Part shown: in pieces, positions 11,231-24,260 of the stretch | Layout: each line of letters opens with the position of its first letter | How positions within the stretch are numbered: position 1 is the stretch's first letter | Source: Phoronis australis | Taxonomy: Eukaryota > Phoronida > Phoronidae | Direction: 5' to 3' | NCBI GenBank assembly: GCA_002633005.1 | Contig: NMRA01000001.1 | Location: 3,590,192-3,654,191 of the forward strand | DNA: 64,000 nt | Position numbers and translations under genes: made by a program | The notes under the pieces: generated by a model | The model's database searches: none | Seen by the model: the letters and a program-made list of their open reading frames with translations, nothing else | What the model was told of the DNA's origin: nothing

Positions 11231-14002
11231 TCACTCCACCAGCCCTGTCTGAGAGGCAGGCTTAAACTAAGAAAAGTATGTTACATGTATTTTGAAAAAG
11301 CCCCGCAGGATGTGTATCAGGGACCACAAACCCTTACATTTCGAAGTGTACCTTTCAAAACGTGAACCTAATAAACAAAACTGGACCTAAACAAAGTGAA
11401 TCTTGCAGAACTACTTATTGACCCTAAGAGTGATTTTGGCATTAAATCTTTTGGCACCCTGATAACGTAAAATTATGACTGTACCCTGGGCTGCACTGAA
11501 TATGCATAATGATAAATATCTACTCGTAAGTTGTAAACTTAACATTTGAAACAGATGTAAATGTACGTGCGCTTATACAATTTTACAATTTCACAATTTC
11601 ATTTCGTAAGAGCCCCGATTCTAATCAGTGTGTAAGATAATGAACATTGAATTAGTAAGCAACTCGTAAGAAATTGGGAAACTGATGAATATTACATAAT
11701 ATAGCAAAAAAATTTTACCACTACCACAACCAGAAATATTGGACTAATTAACTTCGACAAAATACGTGTAATGTCTTTTGTCCTTGTCATCTCTCCTGTC
11801 ATGAAGAGTTACCAGTTTATAGCACATTACTGCGTTAATTCACGGCTATAATTCGTATGATTTCTTTCTAACTAATTATGACGTCAACGGACCTAGACAC
11901 TCAATGAACGTTTGCTAACTTTTTACGATTGAAAACTGATGTCACTCAGCATGATTCAGTGCACCAGAGAGAAACCGACCTAATAATACAAAATTACAGG
12001 AAAGGTTTAACAGCAATGTTATATTTAGTCGTCAATCAACCCAGATAATTCGTCGATTACTCAACAATTCTTACTAAATAGCACCTGATTCAAAACTAGG
12101 TACAAAATCATTTTCAACATCCAATTATTTCATAATTCGCTAATAGAATATGGATTCATTTTCACGAATCCATTTCTAACGAATCCAACACCACCATCTC
12201 TCTGCGTCCAGTCAGACAAATAATTACGTTCGTCTCTTGAAATTGGCCAAACTTAGTAAATAAGTGACACAAGTAAGCCACACTCTCATTCACATAAATT
12301 TGTCTAAATTAGGAGAAAAATCCATCTTTCGCGTGGCGCACTTTGGTGAAAATGTGGTGACCATTTCACCACATGTGCGTAGGCCAACAATTCGAGCGCA
12401 CGTGTTCCGGATGCGGCACCACTCATCTCACAATTTAACCTTAGTTATATCATAACTGGTTAGCTACGACAGTTTGAGACAGCGGCTTCTCAATGTTTGA
12501 ACAAGACGTCCATCATTTAGAGATAAACTGTCATTAATTCTTTGTGTTTTACACCTTTTGTAACTGTGCCATTTAAATATTCAAAAACAGATCTGTTTGT
12601 TTCCGTTTTTTGCATAAGTAGTAGTTGCAGCTGATTCGTTTACCAGTGTAGGCTAGTGGCGGGCAACGAAGGCTTGTGAAACAAACGTCAAATGAATTCA
12701 ATGCATTTCCGAAAAGCAATCAGCTGCTTCCCAATAAGCCAACACGTTAACCGGTTTGACTTCAAAGAAAGCAATAATAAATACATAAAGAGTAATAGAC
12801 CTGAAATTTAGATTAGACAACGCTAACCAAAATACCATTTTTCGTACTTAGATTATGAAATGAGACTCTTGAGCCGAAAAAAAAATATTTCACAAACATT
12901 TCGTAGGAGTACCAGCCAAAGTTATCAAAACTTTGATTGAGCATATGAGCGAGGCTTTCATTATGCGTAGGCCATTAAAAATTGTCGTGTTGAATAATAA
13001 ATGTTTAAAAAGCTATCTATTTTGTTATCTTGTTACAATTCATTTACGAGTTTTAAAACTAAACTAAACCGAAAGTAGTCTGTAACAGCGTTTAGATTGC
13101 AAACCAAAGCAGTGACTGTGTAACAGCTATCAATTACGCCGAATATATTTACTTTCGCATACACCACTTAAATATTTTAGGAAAACAAGGCAGTGAATCG
13201 TAAATATTACACTTGAACCAGAGGTCTTGTTATTAGGATGGCGTGTATCGGACTGGTCCTTGATTCAAAAGAAGCAGACCGGTATTGGTAACAATCCACG
13301 AAATGCCTCTCACGTATGCACAATATGTAAAAAGATCCCAGGAATGTGGAATAAAAAATAGCACGTATTGTACATCTAGACCAGCTTCGTTCATTGACTT
13401 TTGTATTTCCATTAGACGGAAGTGTCTGTGTCCGGCTGTGTGTGTGTGTGCGTGTATGTGTGTGCCCGCGTATGTGTACGTTTGCTACGCACGAGACAAC
13501 TTCAACTAATGAAGTTTGCACCTGTTTGGACGGCGTCCATGACATAATGTTGTGGAACGTTGCGTCAGTCATAACGTCAACTCATCCGGTCAAATCCAGT
13601 TCAAGCAGAACCAGGTGTGCGTTTCGTAGACCCCCAGAAACTCTCAAAAATCAGGATCACGCAAGACCCCTCAAACAGGGAACCCGTGTTTCGTGAGCTC
13701 GGAACCTTACTAGAGCAGCCTAGCGGACAATAGTCTGATATAACGTGCCCGTGTTTTGTGAACCAGTTTGATGCCCGTTATTCAGTGGAAAAAACTGGTT
13801 CTCAAAATTCGGACACGTTTTATCAGACCAGGCAGGTGCTGTTTATGTTCAATTCGCTGAGATTTCTTTTCGCAAGTGCGCCGAGAGAGCACGGAACGCA
13901 TCCAAGATAAAGTTAGTGCAAAGATTCTGGTGAACTGATTTCACAAGATGCCTATCACGCTGATTCGGTACTAAAACCGCCTGTGTGTGCACTGATCTTT
14001 TG
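11231..14002. other. Gene-free AT-rich stretch
   Basis: I found no recognisable exon. A short TG-rich run at about 13436-13478 produces a Cys/Val-rich open frame that is not a gene. The expected third exon of the CNRIP1-like gene should lie somewhere below 15413, but I could not find it here. Confidence 0.4.
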
Positions 14003-14731
14003 TAGACTGGGTGCCTTTTTGTTGGGCAGAAGTTACCTGTAGATGGCAGTTTCGCCAACTTCTAACAACAGCATGTTGGAAAACGTGTGACGTATTCTTT
14101 GTACTGACATCTCTAGAATGAGAAGAAAATGATAACGCACACACGATTTGCTTCCGGTGATTAAAAGGTAACCACGGGCTTGCGGCGTTAAACCAAGTAT
14201 TTGGATTACCCCCAATACACTGGTTCACCTGTGTTTATGTACCTCGCATCAGAAAGCCGTGAATGTAAAACAACTCGTGGGAATTTTTATTTTTAGCAAG
14301 AATGCTCATTGACATTTAGACCAATCCCATTCTGTTCCGAAATGCATTTTATGTATTTTCAGAACAGTCNTAGACTGGGTGCCTTTTTGTTGGGCAGAAG
14401 TTAGATGGCAGTTTCGCCAACTTCTAACAACAGCATGTTGGAAAACGTGTGACGTATTCTTTGTACTGACATCTCTAGAATGAGACGAAAATGATAAAGC
14501 ACACACGATTTGCTTCCGGTGATTAAAAGGTAACTACGGGCTTGCGGCGTTAAACCAAGTATTTGGATTACCCCCAATATACTGGTTCACCTGTGTTTAT
14601 GTACCTCGCATCAGAAAGCCGTGAATGTAAAACAACTCGTGGGAATTTTTATTTTTAGCAAGAATGCTCATTGACATTTAGACCAATCCCATTCTGTTCC
14701 GAAATGCATTTTATGTATTTTCAGAACAGTC
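14003..14731 (+). repeat. Direct duplication split by a single N
   Basis: 14003-14369 and 14371-14731 are the same sequence. They differ by a 6-bp indel (ACCTGT) and a few substitutions (GAGAAG/GAGACG, ACGCAC/AAGCAC, ACCACGG/ACTACGG, ATACACT/ATATACT). The N at 14370 lies exactly at the junction. This is best explained as two haplotypes joined end to end during assembly, rather than a genomic tandem repeat. Confidence 0.85.
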
Positions 14732-15412
14732 ACTTTTTCAGCCTCGGAAACTGTCAATGAACGGAATTTGATATCTGTGCAGAACTCTTAATTTCAAAGG
14801 TCATTAACCTATTATAACAGTCAATAATAAAGATCGAATGAACAGTGGTCATTTTGATAAAATGCAAAATGTGTTTGAAAATACATGTACGTTGAGCGCA
14901 TATGTTTTTATGTTTCTGACTTTTAGACATACAGAATTTACGCATTTTTAGCTCAAGTTTGACAAAAATAAACGTTTGCTGACGTGACGTTGTTACGAGC
15001 ATGCGACACCGATCAGACAGCCCCGCAGTAACACCGGTCATCTTTGTTGTGTTCGCAAAACCCTGTGGAATTTTAATGTTTGATTCCTCTTAAATTTTCG
15101 AAATACAAATATGACGGTAATGTACAGAAAACGTGTTCGCGAACGATCCTAGTATCGAGACAATTTTCTTGCGTAAGAGCATCCGATGCAGGCGACGATC
15201 CGGAGGCGGTTCGACCAGCTGTTTTTGTGTTGCTGCAATGAATTCACGGTAAACTGCACCCTACTGCATGTCTTTTGACCCCTTGCGGTCAGGATTATGG
15301 GAACATCCTGGATTTGCTCTTGTACAGGTCGTTCTTCAGGTTTTTCTGGCTAAACGCGATTTTTTGAAATAATGCCCTGAACGCTTATGCTGAAATTCTG
15401 TTGCCTGGTTAC

Positions 15413-15584
15413 CTGTATAGAAATTGGTAAACTCTTTCGCGTTCCGTCCTTTGTCACTTGAAGATTGGCGTCCCAGTCGCACTTGTAAAACGCTCCGGCG
15501 TCAGACGCGTCGTCCTCTTCATCAGGGTTTGGGTTCTTGGAAAGTCTTGTCAAAACAAGTTTGGAATCTTGTATTGACATTGCC
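15413..15584 (-). CDS. cnrip1: CNRIP1-like, coding exon 2
   Basis: The acceptor (TTTTTTTCAG) and one leading base complete the split Gln codon of exon 1. Fifty-seven codons follow to a donor (ATACAG|GTAACC, phase 0). The peptide has an acidic loop (NPDEEDDASD, longer than in vertebrates) and ends SLPISIQ, the same place where the vertebrate protein continues into its last exon. Reading through the donor gives about 20 more residues before a stop, which I interpret as intron. Confidence 0.72.
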
Positions 15585-16877
15585 CTGAAAAAAGGCTACA
15601 TATAAATTCCACTTCAGAAGTTCACAGATTACGCAAGGTCCCAAACGCTTGTAGTGTCAGAATAAACGAGTTTTATTTCCACGTTAAGGAAAGAAAATCA
15701 GATACTTTTAGTCATTTATATTAATCGCAATATAACACTTCTTTCAGTATTCAAAATACAACACAAATATATACTCAAAATCGGTGATCATACGCCGACG
15801 ACAATGAATTTTTCTATCACGAATCATATTCATTTAATGATCGTTAATATTGAGGATTGCAGCAAGATTTTTAATGCTAACTTTAACTTGATTTGACAAA
15901 ACAAGGTATTGAAAAAGCCGTAACGGTAAAAATGGGCTAATCAGGCACATGAAATGAGTTTTCTCCGTTCAGTTGACTTTCAAACTGTCACGTATGACGA
16001 TCTTAGTTCCTCTTTTTCTTGAATCAGATTAACCTTGTTTTAGCAAAACTCGGGATGAATGGCAGACATTATCAGGGCCTCGTCTGACACTTAATTCCAA
16101 AGCAAAGCCAAATTGGGCAAATTCCCCATCTAAAACGTCCTTACTACTTGATAGAATAAGTTGTCAAAGCAAAAAATCCCAGACAACTGTCGTCTGACAT
16201 AATCAAAGTAACGACCCACGCGAGTAGAATACACAGTTGGCAAAAATGAAGGAGTCCATGTACTCTAAATGTTCTTTGCTGTTGAAGTAAATCCATTTTT
16301 GGACCAATCTCAAATTATTGATTTCCAATGAATTCAGTATAAGTTTCTGGACCACTACTGAAATTGAACGACTTGAGGGCTTTCTGTTTCTAACCTCTAT
16401 ATTGGACTGTAAATTAATTTTAAATCAGCGTACTTATAAATGGGGTCTTCAACGGACGGTGTTTGCAGTGCCATCTATCGAGTTACACGAAAACCACCGA
16501 GAGTTTTAAATCACTTACTGTATATCGAGATCTGGTTTCGTGTTCACGTCTACTGCATATATCGACTCTGCTTGAAATTTCAATGTTCTTGTCTCAATAA
16601 ATCGCTCGCCGTCCATTTTATAATACACCTCTTGCAGAATCCCGTCATCCTTCATTTTTTTGCGAAAATTGATGTTGAGTGTAAACTTTGAGGCTGTCTT
16701 TTTTCGTGGACCAAGAAAACTGCCCGTGCGACTTCTTGGAGCTCCAAGATTGGAAAAACTTGATGTCCTGCTCCTTGTTTGCTGCCCGTCAGGCTCTGAA
16801 TCAGCCGTACCGTTGGCGACATTTTCCAGCCCCGGGATACTCAACAAGTTCTTCTTGATGTCGACTGTTTCAGTCAT
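15413..16877 (-). CDS. cnrip1: CNRIP1-like protein (gene span of the first two coding exons, partial)
   Basis: Two exons join in frame (phase 2) to give 177 residues. After about 62 residues the protein resembles cannabinoid receptor-interacting protein 1: a KFTLNINF beta strand, VYYKMDGERF (vertebrates have a VFYKVDGQRF-like motif), a TRTLKF strand, then a second exon with the LVL strand, a TGTY-like stretch and LPISIQ, which matches the family's QPIQI. CNRIP1 is a small cytosolic beta-sandwich protein that binds the C-terminal tail of the CB1 receptor in vertebrates. In invertebrates lacking CB1 its partner is unknown. The last family exon (the part with the conserved WQVKFY region) is missing from the sequence I could read. 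The N-terminal extension of about 60 residues is unusual for the family. Confidence 0.75.
16519..16877 (-). CDS. cnrip1: CNRIP1-like, coding exon 1
   Basis: The ATG at 16877-16875 opens 119 codons plus two bases, ending at a strong donor (CA|GTAAGTGA). A T-rich tract ending TTTTAG seven bases before the ATG suggests a 5' UTR intron acceptor. Residues 1-60 are polar and Ser/Arg-rich, with RSRTSSF at 35-41 and RSRTGSF at 48-54, both fitting the basophilic kinase pattern RxRxxS-hydrophobic. From about residue 63 the CNRIP1-like fold begins. The start is the first ATG in frame. Confidence 0.72.
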
Positions 16878-19800
16878 GGTGCATCTAAAACGGAATAATG
16901 GAAACTAAAAACACATTCACTACCGGCACTTTTGGGTAGTGCCGGAATCTCAAGTCAAAATAACTGAAAGCGGCTGCACACGGTCCAAGAAGCACTCACC
17001 TAACGTTACCTTAACTTGTTGCTGCTCGGGTGAGCTTTCTTTTCTGATAATGGGAATGGGCTTATTTCAAAATCATGAAACCGATTAACTCGAGTCCAGG
17101 ATTCATTGCAAATAGTCTTTGCCAATCAACATCGAACGTGGTTACAGGCTTTTCAGGGCATTTAACTGGAACTGGGCACTCATACAAAGTTTAACTTTTA
17201 TACGGATACAGAGGTAATCAAAACACATATTGCATGAATAAACCTTTCCGAAAAGAAGAATTTAATTTCAAGCCAGTCAAATTCAAAACTCGAAGTTTCA
17301 CGGAACGTACGTGGGGGTACTGCGTCAAAGTATCGGGCACTAGGAGTATGCAAACTTGCTTACACGTATTTAAGACTAAGGAATTTTCCTAAGCAGCGGC
17401 GGACTTAGAGGAGACGAAGATGCCGGTAATATGGGGTGACTCGGTTAACATTCGCGTGAAATTTTTTTGAAAACTGGTACATGTACATTTCACAGATGAC
17501 AGAAAACTGTAACCCATCCACATTCTATTCGGTTTTGCTGCAAGTTTGGGTGTTGTTTTTGGATAATGTTGACTTCTTAAAGTTACTAACTTACAAAAGA
17601 TTCTCCCGTCAAGTCTGCCAGACATTCGCTAAAATCAAGGCCGGTTATTTAACAAACTTTAAAATACTCTGTTCTTTATCGAGTGGAATTTAGCTCTGCC
17701 ACCAACGAGTTAAACTACGACCGCGGGGTTGGTTCCGAGCTGAGGTCGCTTTCAGAAAATTTACTTTTCTCGCCGATAATGATCTTTTAACGCCCGTATT
17801 ACACGGGATTGTAGTAATTCATCAACGATAAGTATGTACTAAGCAAAGAGAACCTTTCCCCAGGCTACTAGGAAGTTTTTGCATCGAAATTAATTGCATG
17901 TAAGAGGATTTGAACGCCAGTTTTGCATTGACGTGGAAATGAACAGGAAATCGGCTTTTTCGCGTATTTTTCACTTCGAACTCGTCTCACAAATCGACCT
18001 CAACAGAATTTTCATAAACGTCATTTTTAAAGTTTTTTCGCCCCGGAGGGCACGCGGTAACATTACACCCCCAAAAACAAGCACATCCAACGTGCCTCTC
18101 AGAAGGTTCGAATTTCCCTACGAAATACTACCTGGACCTTTATTAAAAAATATTCACACTCAATATCTGTATAAGCTTTATGACTTCCGGCCACAGTATT
18201 TTTTCTGGCCCCTTGTTGTTATCAGGAGAATTAGTGATTCGGTCTCCCGGTGGCCAGCGTAGGCCTATGTTGTTTAATGAAATGTCATTCGCTGATCAAA
18301 GAATGGGTTAAATTTGCTTTTAAGATTCCTTTAAAACCCGTGAAAAAGAGAACTTAGTCTTGTATCCGTTTGTTAATTATGAAGATTGTTTGGGCAAACT
18401 TGTCTTCGGCCAGGGTTGACATTAATCTCTGCACAAACGGGCTCGGATTTCATGCCAGAGTACATTGTAGCCATATTTTTGTAATAAATTGAAAGAAATG
18501 AAGTCGAAGATTGTGCAGTCAGCAAATGCTTGACTTGCAACAAAACTGCAGTTCATCCTCCATACCAATTGTTAGACCACGACACCCATGGCTAATCTCC
18601 ATCCGTGAGTCTTGGCTGGCGGACAACTTGCAACGGATTTAGTTTATCTAAGTACCACTTTCCTCACAACAGGAAACACGAAAGATCTTTTTTCGTGACC
18701 AATATCTAAAAGGCGCTGGGTAAAGGTTACTGAAAAAATATTGCAGCATCCTCGGTCCAAAAAGCCTGTGTGCATGAATGTAGAGCATAAGGTTGTCAAC
18801 AAATTCGCTCTCCCGCACTAGAAACTTTAGTACTCGGTTGCCAATAGCCCTAAATAGGAACTACGATAAATCTTCTGCGTATTTGTGTCGTTCTTTACTC
18901 ACTCACGTTTTCATTTTTCTATCTATTGATTATGAGCCCCTCTTTGATTAATGACGTTTTCTAATAAATAGGTACATCGTCCTTAAATTAGAGCATGAAA
19001 AGATTATCTACTTATGTTCCATAATAATGTCAACCAAATGTCACACAATATATGTTCAGCGACTCGATATTAATCTAATCAATAGGTCGTCTTAATAAAC
19101 AAAGGTCTCCCTTTTGACATCTTTAACAATTAGGAACAGAAAGCGATTCATCAGCATGGAAGCCTTCGTGTTATAAGGGACTCGCACAATTAATTCTTGC
19201 GTGATCTCGCTCTTCTCGCAAGAGACTTGGGTCTTGAGAGGTCGGCGACGCCACGTTTCCGTAAGTCACATGTGCTGTCACCAACATATTATATTCGACA
19301 TTTTTTATTGTCAGCCTAATTCGCACCAGATACAATGTTGTAAAGAGAATATTTGCGAACTATGGTAATGTAAATTTAGTTCATTTTAGACTAATATTCC
19401 CGGAACCAGTTTTATGAAAAGTGACTATTTCCCCATTCACATACTGGGTAAGACGCTAGGGCCTAGCGTTTTCGCTATCGCTTTCTTTAGTAATGACGGT
19501 TACAAGAGCCACGACTCACTACCTGAAGCACATTCAAAAGAAAACTGATGTCCAAACACGTTCACTTTGTCATTATAAACTGATCAATGTAAGGATAATC
19601 AAAAGCCTCTGACCCATGCGCGTGGGTGTCTTTTGCAGTAAGCGGCGTGGTGAGTGCACTAAAGCCCTGTGCTAGCGAAAACGCAATAGATTTTTATGAC
19701 TACTCAACCGCCAGCAAAGCGTCAACAAAAGTGACAACTGTAGCTGGTTCACGTGCCTGGTGTTCTTTTTTGCTACTAGCGAAAGTGTCAGCGAGATCGC

Positions 19801-20228
19801 TAGCGTTTCAGCCAGTTTGTGAAAGGGGCATTTTGCCTTAGTGTACGGGTAACAATGTCGTGAGAAAAATTGCATTTGAGGCAGCCAGCTAAGCTTGAAG
19901 TTCTGTGTCTGCCCAGAGCCTGAGGGATATGAACACAACGTAATGGTTTTAATTTCGGAGTATTCTACCCGACACTCTGTGTTGCATATGAGGCACCAGA
20001 AACTTAAAGTTATCCGCCTGCATTATGGCCCTCAAACATTGAAGCTGTTTCGCAAAGTTGAGAAGTCTCTTCTACGGACCAGGCGACTGGATTGTGACAT
20101 CGATTTCATCATCGGTTTTTAATCTTACTGTGGCCAAGAACCGATCTAATTAAGGTTACCTCAAACCTTACTCACAAAAATTGTCCATTTTTACAAAAGT
20201 ACTGTCAACCAATTTTTTTTTTGCAAAT

Positions 20229-20510
20229 CCGGCTTGTTTGACGGCTACCTGAAATCGCGGCCAATTTCTCAGTTGCTACACAGCAATGCACAACTGCAAC
20301 AGGGGGCCACCATTTTGAAGAGTGCAGCTACAGACAAGAAAGTGGCCTTTTGAATTCTCAGCATGTTCACAAATACAAACAAACCAAATTCACTTGGCCT
20401 ACATACAATACCTAACTAAAAAAATGCCCCCAATCCTGGCCTTCCCCTAGATTTTAATATTTTGGGAGTGCAAATTGGCCGCGGCGGCAGTCTAACTGTT
20501 CAGTGCCACC
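20229..20510 (+). repeat. Dispersed repeat, 3' part (copy 2 of 3)
   Basis: This matches 37405-37687 throughout (CGGCTTGTT, CTACCTGAAATCGC, CAATTTCTCAGT, ACAAACAAACCA, GTCTAACTGTTCAG, ending GCCACC). It is a truncated copy of the same 405-bp element. Confidence 0.8.
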
Positions 20511-21029
20511 TATAATCAAGTTAATTACGCTCTGCAAATTCAGTTGACATTGCGAGTGAATGTTGAAATAGCTAACATGGTTAAGGCATGTATAGGTTAT
20601 ACTGAACGAAAACGAAATTTCACCGCATAACTTACCGAAGACTTTGAGATTTTCACTGGTCCCAGTTTAATCGGCTTTTTCTCGGCTTCGGCAAATCGAC
20701 TTCATTTGAACTTAGGAACACGAGATCTCGAAAACGGCTGGGTACATTTCGCAGAAACTTTTCAAACTTCTTATCTATTCATCAATCTCGAAAACGCCGA
20801 TAGGATTTTCGACATAAAGGCCTAGTTTTTGCACAACGTATCACAGACGAATACAACTTCTATTTTTAACAAAAATACCTTACGTTTTGCGAGTTTATTT
20901 GTCATAGAAACCAAACGAAAAGACTAATCGAAAATTCCTAGCAGCGATTTTAAGGTAACTGGTGAAGGGTTATTTCGCTATGAATGCACCTTTTTTAAAA
21001 ATGAAATTTTGACTTAAAAAGGAGTTAAC

Positions 21030-21030
<1 letters not shown>

Positions 21031-21073
<43 letters not shown>
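21031..21073 (+). repeat. TAA microsatellite
   Basis: About 14 uninterrupted TAA units. Confidence 0.95.
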
Positions 21074-21074
<1 letters not shown>

Positions 21075-23680
21075 GTACATAAATAAAAAACACATTTTTA
21101 CATTCCCTTAATTTTTCTCTCAGAAAATATACACTTTTACTAGTTGACAAAGCTTGGTTTTTTGATATACGAGTCAGAATGGAGGCCACTAAATAAGGTT
21201 TGAGTTAACCTTAAAATGTCGGCTTTATCGATAAGGGACACTTAAATAGGGAGACATTGTACGTCGCACTGACACTTTTCTCACGACCAGATTCCCAACG
21301 AAAGGGTGCATTTTCTGTTTAAATGCCTTATGAAAGGTTTTAATCTAGGAATTGTGAACTCCAAAAAGGTTTGTTTTGCAACAGAACCCTCCAGAAGAGT
21401 TTTAAACCCTATATTTTTGTTTTTTCTATTTTCAAGTTTGTTGATTCAAATGGAATGCAACTCGAGCATTTTGCAGGAGAGAACCATACAACTTCATAAA
21501 AAGTCAATGAAAACGTCTACTATAGTAAAATTTTTGCGAGCTGCCTATTTGGCCAAAATGGGCTCTTAATGTTTGGAACTTTTTTGCTTACTAAGTGACG
21601 CCGTTTGTCGACATGACTCCTATGCCCAGCGAGTGGAAGTAACCGCGGACTTACTGACCGAGAACTCATACGGACACGCATCACAGCCTACATGCGCACT
21701 TGCATAGACATGGTGCCGTGCCACATTAGCGGATGAAGACAAATGCAAAGAAAAACGCGTACCTCCAGGCACAAGTCTCCATTAAATAATTATCGTCTGT
21801 GACAGTTTTTAATTCATAGTAGCCCATGTATGTTGACTCACCGACCTTATCAATAATCACGTGAAAAATGATAGCGATTCTCATTATCCGTTGTAAACTG
21901 TGATAATAAAGCCAGAAATCTGCATGGTCGTTGGTAAACGGGCATCTTTACAAGTTGCTAAACCCTAGTTGATTATCGTAGATGAGACACAAACCTTGTG
22001 GCAATACCGTCATTTATTCCCTATCCTAAGAGCTTCAACGATAAGTTTTTCGCCACAGACGTAGCCCCAAACACATTGAACAGAGAGGGAGGGGATGGTC
22101 AAAGACAAATTTGTTGGCGACGGGGGCTGTCTAAATAAGTGACAAAGTGAGTGACATTTTGCAACGAAGGAAGAATGACAAGTGAGTTATGAACCGAGGG
22201 GTGGCGCTCCCGTGGCTACACCAGTACTTGTCGATAAACCTCGGATAAACACGTTTAAATCAGTATTCACGACATTTAATAAAATTGAATACACAAAGTG
22301 AATTAAGGTTTGTCACGAGTGAGAAATAACAAGACCGCCGGTCCTCTAAATCGGACCGACTCAACCAAAACAGGACTGACGCACCTAAAATGACCGCCCT
22401 ACCACAAAACAGGACCGCCGGACAAAATGTAGTTATCATACTGCGGGTTATGACGTAACCGGTCAGCTGGCTGTGTAAAGGCTATCGCCAACCTAAAGCT
22501 TGGCAGCACTGCGCTGAGCTCCGTTACGTCCCCGAAATTTCCCACAGCCCGGGTAGTTCTGCTCGTCACCTCGTCATGAAACTTACATCAAAACGTAGAG
22601 CTCGCGACCGGTGCAGGCGCGTGCAAAATCTAGGAGTCAACCAACACTGTCTCACCCTGCAGGTTGCAGCCGCTTCAGTGAAAAACAATCTAATGAACTA
22701 TTGTTTGTTAGATGAGACATATTGGCTTTGAGAACTTTTATGTATGTCACATAATCACCATTGTAAATCGAAGTTGAACGAACCGATTGTAAGTTCACAA
22801 AATTCACCCCTATTACTTACAAACGATTTCTTGATTTCATGTGGCGGTTAAATAATAAGCTCGAAGTTGTCAGTGTTAAAGCTGAGCGTAACTATTCTAG
22901 GATATTTTCAGCAATACACAGCTGTACCGATAGCGTTGTTTCACACATCGAATTCGACCATAAATCGGGAAAGCTGTCATTTTTATGGTATAGTTCCACT
23001 CGATCATTCACTCGAGAGCTGACACAAAACAATTAAGTTTGTAATGTAACAGAAATGCACATCACAGAGACGGGAAAATTTCACCACTTTACAACTAAAT
23101 CATTGCATACACCCAATCAAGTAGAGAATTGACACACTTTAAAATATCTCTTGTATGAGGTGTATCTGCTGGTTTTTACGAAGGGTGCGCCCTTGACAAT
23201 GTTTCTATGTACGCACACAAACTTGCGTGCATGTCATTAACTTGTTTAGAGTTTCCCATACTTAGCACTTTGTAAACCGTGAAAAGAGACTTGAGCGGTC
23301 CCTTAAAACGTTAGCAAAGAGGGGTATCTTGACAAAAAAATTAACTCCCTAAAATCATCTTTTTGAATTTAAAAAATCCAATGAATTAATACGCTTGCAA
23401 AAGTTTTTCGTTATGAGTTTTCTCGACTTTTTCGAAGTACATGTATGATTAACTTCACGTTTTCAAGTGTTAAGACGATCTATGCAGTAAAAATGAGGCC
23501 CCGTAAAAACACTGTCCTGGCCAATGCCCTCAAATGGTAAATCACGCAACAAATTCAATTTTCTGTGTTGTGTACGTTTGCTGTCTTGATTTTCTCGGTT
23601 ACCCCCGGCCCAACGCCTATCCCAATTAAATTGCCACAGTTTAACCCTGACGCTTGCTAATTATAATTTGGGAAGGGTGT

Positions 23681-24260
23681 CTCGCTGGTTCCCTGCGAGT
23701 CCGCTAGGGGGTAGATTACACGCAGGTATCATTTAAATTTCCTCGGGAATTTTTATACACAGGCGTTTCTGATTAGCTGGTCGAATTCTCAACAGGTAGC
23801 GCTTTACGTAAACAAACTGGCACGACTGATGGAGGAAGTGCAAATGTGGACGTAGGGTGTGGTTTGTTGTACAGACAGGTCAGTGCCTAATTCATGTTCA
23901 AGAAATGTGAATCAGAAAGTTGTGCCTTATCGGAGTGCATTTTTCACCGTCGCTGACTATTTTTACGTTGCTGTCCTGTATTCACACAGTATGAATAACA
24001 CACGGGTTAAATCGGTCAGATGTGTGTGCATTGTATGTGCGTTCAAGCACGCGGCTATTAAACATTACTGCAGAAACGAAATAGTTGCTGTCATGCCACT
24101 TGCCTGACAAGGCTAAACATTGTTCACAGTTCGTCATTTTCTTGCTTTGTTGTAAAAGTAACCAATGACTGCCGAGGTTACATCGACCAGTGATAAACCG
24201 CATGCTACTGAATGATACCTGCGTGTTATCTACCCCTAGCAGACGCAGGGAACCAGCGAG
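23681..24260. mobile_element. Non-autonomous element with about 50-bp terminal inverted repeats
   Basis: The left arm 23681-23734 (CTCGCTGGTTCCCTGCG...CGCAGGTATCATT) is inverted at 24211-24260 (AATGATACCTGCGTG...AGGGAACCAGCGAG). The pairing extends across roughly 50 bp with a few mismatches and small indels. The 470-bp interior encodes no recognisable transposase. Open frames inside it are incidental. Confidence 0.8.

Larger units (their letters stand above)
16900..23680. other. Gene-free stretch with dispersed repeats
   Basis: No exon is recognised. A 122-codon plus-strand open frame at 17894-18262 has no recognisable features. A dispersed-repeat copy lies at 20229-20510 and a TAA microsatellite at 21031-21073. 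Around 22330-22440 there is a loose array of GGACCG/CAGGACCGCCGG-type words, possibly a decayed minisatellite. Confidence 0.4.
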
